Assembly (NCBI GenBank): GCA_028704195.1
Contig: JAQVLL010000028.1
Span: 5,017 to 11,770 of the forward strand
Direction of reading: 5' to 3'
DNA length: 6,754 bases
Source of the DNA: Smithellaceae bacterium
GTDB taxonomy: Bacteria; Desulfobacterota; Syntrophia; Syntrophales; Smithellaceae
The notes below the pieces were generated by a model, which saw nothing but the letters and a program-made list of their open reading frames with translations, ran no database searches and was not told the origin of the DNA. Of this stretch, positions 5,681 through 6,754 are shown piece by piece. Each line of letters opens with the position of its first letter. Positions within the stretch are counted from its first letter, which is position 1. The position numbers and the translations under genes were made by a program.

Positions 5681-6754
5681 ATGAACAAGCGTTTTTCAGA
5701 TCTGATTCTTGCCGCCATCAAACAGAGAATTTCCGACCTTCACATCACCGGCGGTTTCCCTTTGATTTTCCGCAGCGACGGCATCATTCACTTCGATAAA
5801 AACGTCAAGTGGACGCATACGGAAATTGACGCGATGGTCAAAGAGATGCTGAGTGACCGTCTGCTGTTGACCCTGAGAAAAAAATGGTCCGTCGACTTCG
5901 CGATGTCCTTCAACCACGTGCGGGTGCGGATCAATACGTTCTACACAACGCGGGGATTAAGTCTGGCCATCCGTCTTCTGCCCGAAACCATTCCGGACAT
6001 TACTTCACTGAACCTGCATCCTTCCCTCACCCAGATCCGCGATCTTCGGTCCGGGCTGGTTCTTGTCTGTGGAAGCACGGGATCCGGCAAATCAACCACC
6101 GTTGCGGCCATCATCGAAGAAATCAACCGCGCTAAACCCGTACACATCATCACGATTGAAGATCCCATTGAATACAGGTTTAAGCCCAAAAAGGCATTTA
6201 TTGAACAGCGCGAAGTCGGCGTGCACGTGCCGTCCTTTAACCAGGGCCTGCTCGATGTTCTGCGCGAAAGTCCGGATGTGATTTTTGTCGGAGAGCTCAG
6301 GGAACCAGACACCATCCGTCTTACCCTGAACGCCGCCGAATCCGGGCATCTTGTTTTTGCGACTCTTCATGCCACTGATGCGGAAGATGCCATCTACCGC
6401 ATCAATAACTGTGTGTCCGGCGAAAGCCAGGAAGTCATTCGCTATCAGTTTGCCTCCACTCTTTCCTGGCTTCTGGTTCAGCAGTTGACTTATATTGAAA
6501 AAGCGGGTTTCCGTGTGCCGATTCTATCCATCACCCGCGGGTCGCCGTCTGTCAGAAGCAGCATCCGCGACAATAAACTGACCCAGCTGGAAAATATCAT
6601 GCTTGGCGGCAAAAACGAAGGCATGTTCACGATGGAACTCTACCAGAAGGAGTTTATCAACAACCGGGCATCGTTTAACCATCCGCACAGCAGCTTTGGC
6701 ATGGGGGCAGAATCCTCCAGGGAGACAGATCGTATTTCTTCTCTGATTGACCCT
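5681..6754 (+). CDS. PilT/PilU-family type IV pilus ATPase, C-terminus outside window
   Basis: This is a hexameric secretion ATPase of the PilT (pilus retraction) branch; 358 residues are visible and the frame is open at the window end. The N-terminal domain has SDLHI (18-22) and three conserved arginines, Arg83, Arg91 and Arg98, in RIN, TRG and IRLLP contexts. The core has Walker A GSTGSGKSTT (131-140), the Asp box ITIEDPIEY (157-165), EQREVG (175-180), Walker B VIFVGELRE (200-208) with Glu205, and the His box HLVFATLHA (223-231). ATPase residues therefore look intact. The region after residue 240 is divergent: the usual DVFP and AIRNLIRE motifs are replaced by other residues. That leaves PilT, PilU or a third paralogue open. 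ATG 5681 aligns with the family N-terminus; an in-frame ATG at 5654 would add nine residues. Neither has a clear ribosome binding site. No other pilus gene lies nearby. Confidence 0.88.
   Translation, partial: MNKRFSDLILAAIKQRISDLHITGGFPLIFRSDGIIHFDKNVKWTHTEIDAMVKEMLSDRLLLTLRKKWSVDFAMSFNHVRVRINTFYTTRGLSLAIRLLPETIPDITSLNLHPSLTQIRDLRSGLVLVCGSTGSGKSTTVAAIIEEINRAKPVHIITIEDPIEYRFKPKKAFIEQREVGVHVPSFNQGLLDVLRESPDVIFVGELREPDTIRLTLNAAESGHLVFATLHATDAEDAIYRINNCVSGESQEVIRYQFASTLSWLLVQQLTYIEKAGFRVPILSITRGSPSVRSSIRDNKLTQLENIMLGGKNEGMFTMELYQKEFINNRASFNHPHSSFGMGAESSRETDRISSLIDP

Overview
This window is a stretch of ordinary bacterial housekeeping chromosome. It carries six protein genes that read clearly, a seventh divergent protein gene, and two serine tRNA genes. 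The gene set (ProC, YggT, YggU/DUF167, MurJ, SerS, a PilT-type ATPase), the roughly balanced base composition, and CCA-encoding tRNAs suggest a Gram-negative bacterium with type IV pili. The style of the proteins and the serS-tRNA arrangement would fit Desulfobacterota (former Deltaproteobacteria). That assignment is an inference from family resemblance only.

Layout: bases 1-491 hold the N-terminal 163 residues of ProC (proline synthesis) on the minus strand, cut by the window edge. A 140-base divergent intergenic region follows. A tightly packed plus-strand run comes next: an alpha/beta hydrolase (632-1408), YggT (1430-1726), YggU/DUF167 (1740-2057) and the lipid II flippase MurJ (2113-3699), with gaps of 21, 13 and 55 bases, so probably one transcript. 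serS (3800-5074) lies 100 bases further on and may have its own weak promoter. Only 35 bases after serS comes tRNA-Ser(UGA), 5110-5195. After a 154-base spacer comes tRNA-Ser(GCU), 5350-5444. The last part holds a 236-base non-coding leader with a plausible sigma70-type promoter and a small 15-base-period repeat, then a PilT/PilU-family secretion ATPase (5681 to the window end, C-terminus missing).

How the parts fit: the synthetase SerS and two of its tRNA substrates are adjacent and co-oriented, with no terminator seen between them, so charging enzyme and substrate may be co-expressed. YggT and YggU are normally neighbours of proC. Here proC faces the other way and a hydrolase sits between, which suggests a local rearrangement. 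MurJ at the end of the hydrolase-yggT-yggU run ties that operon loosely to the cell envelope.

I do not see a CRISPR array, insertion sequence, toxin-antitoxin pair or defence system. The features most worth a second look are the serS/tRNA-Ser linkage, the divergent PilT-like ATPase with altered C-terminal motif, and the inter-tRNA spacer that carries a copy of the tRNA 3' end.
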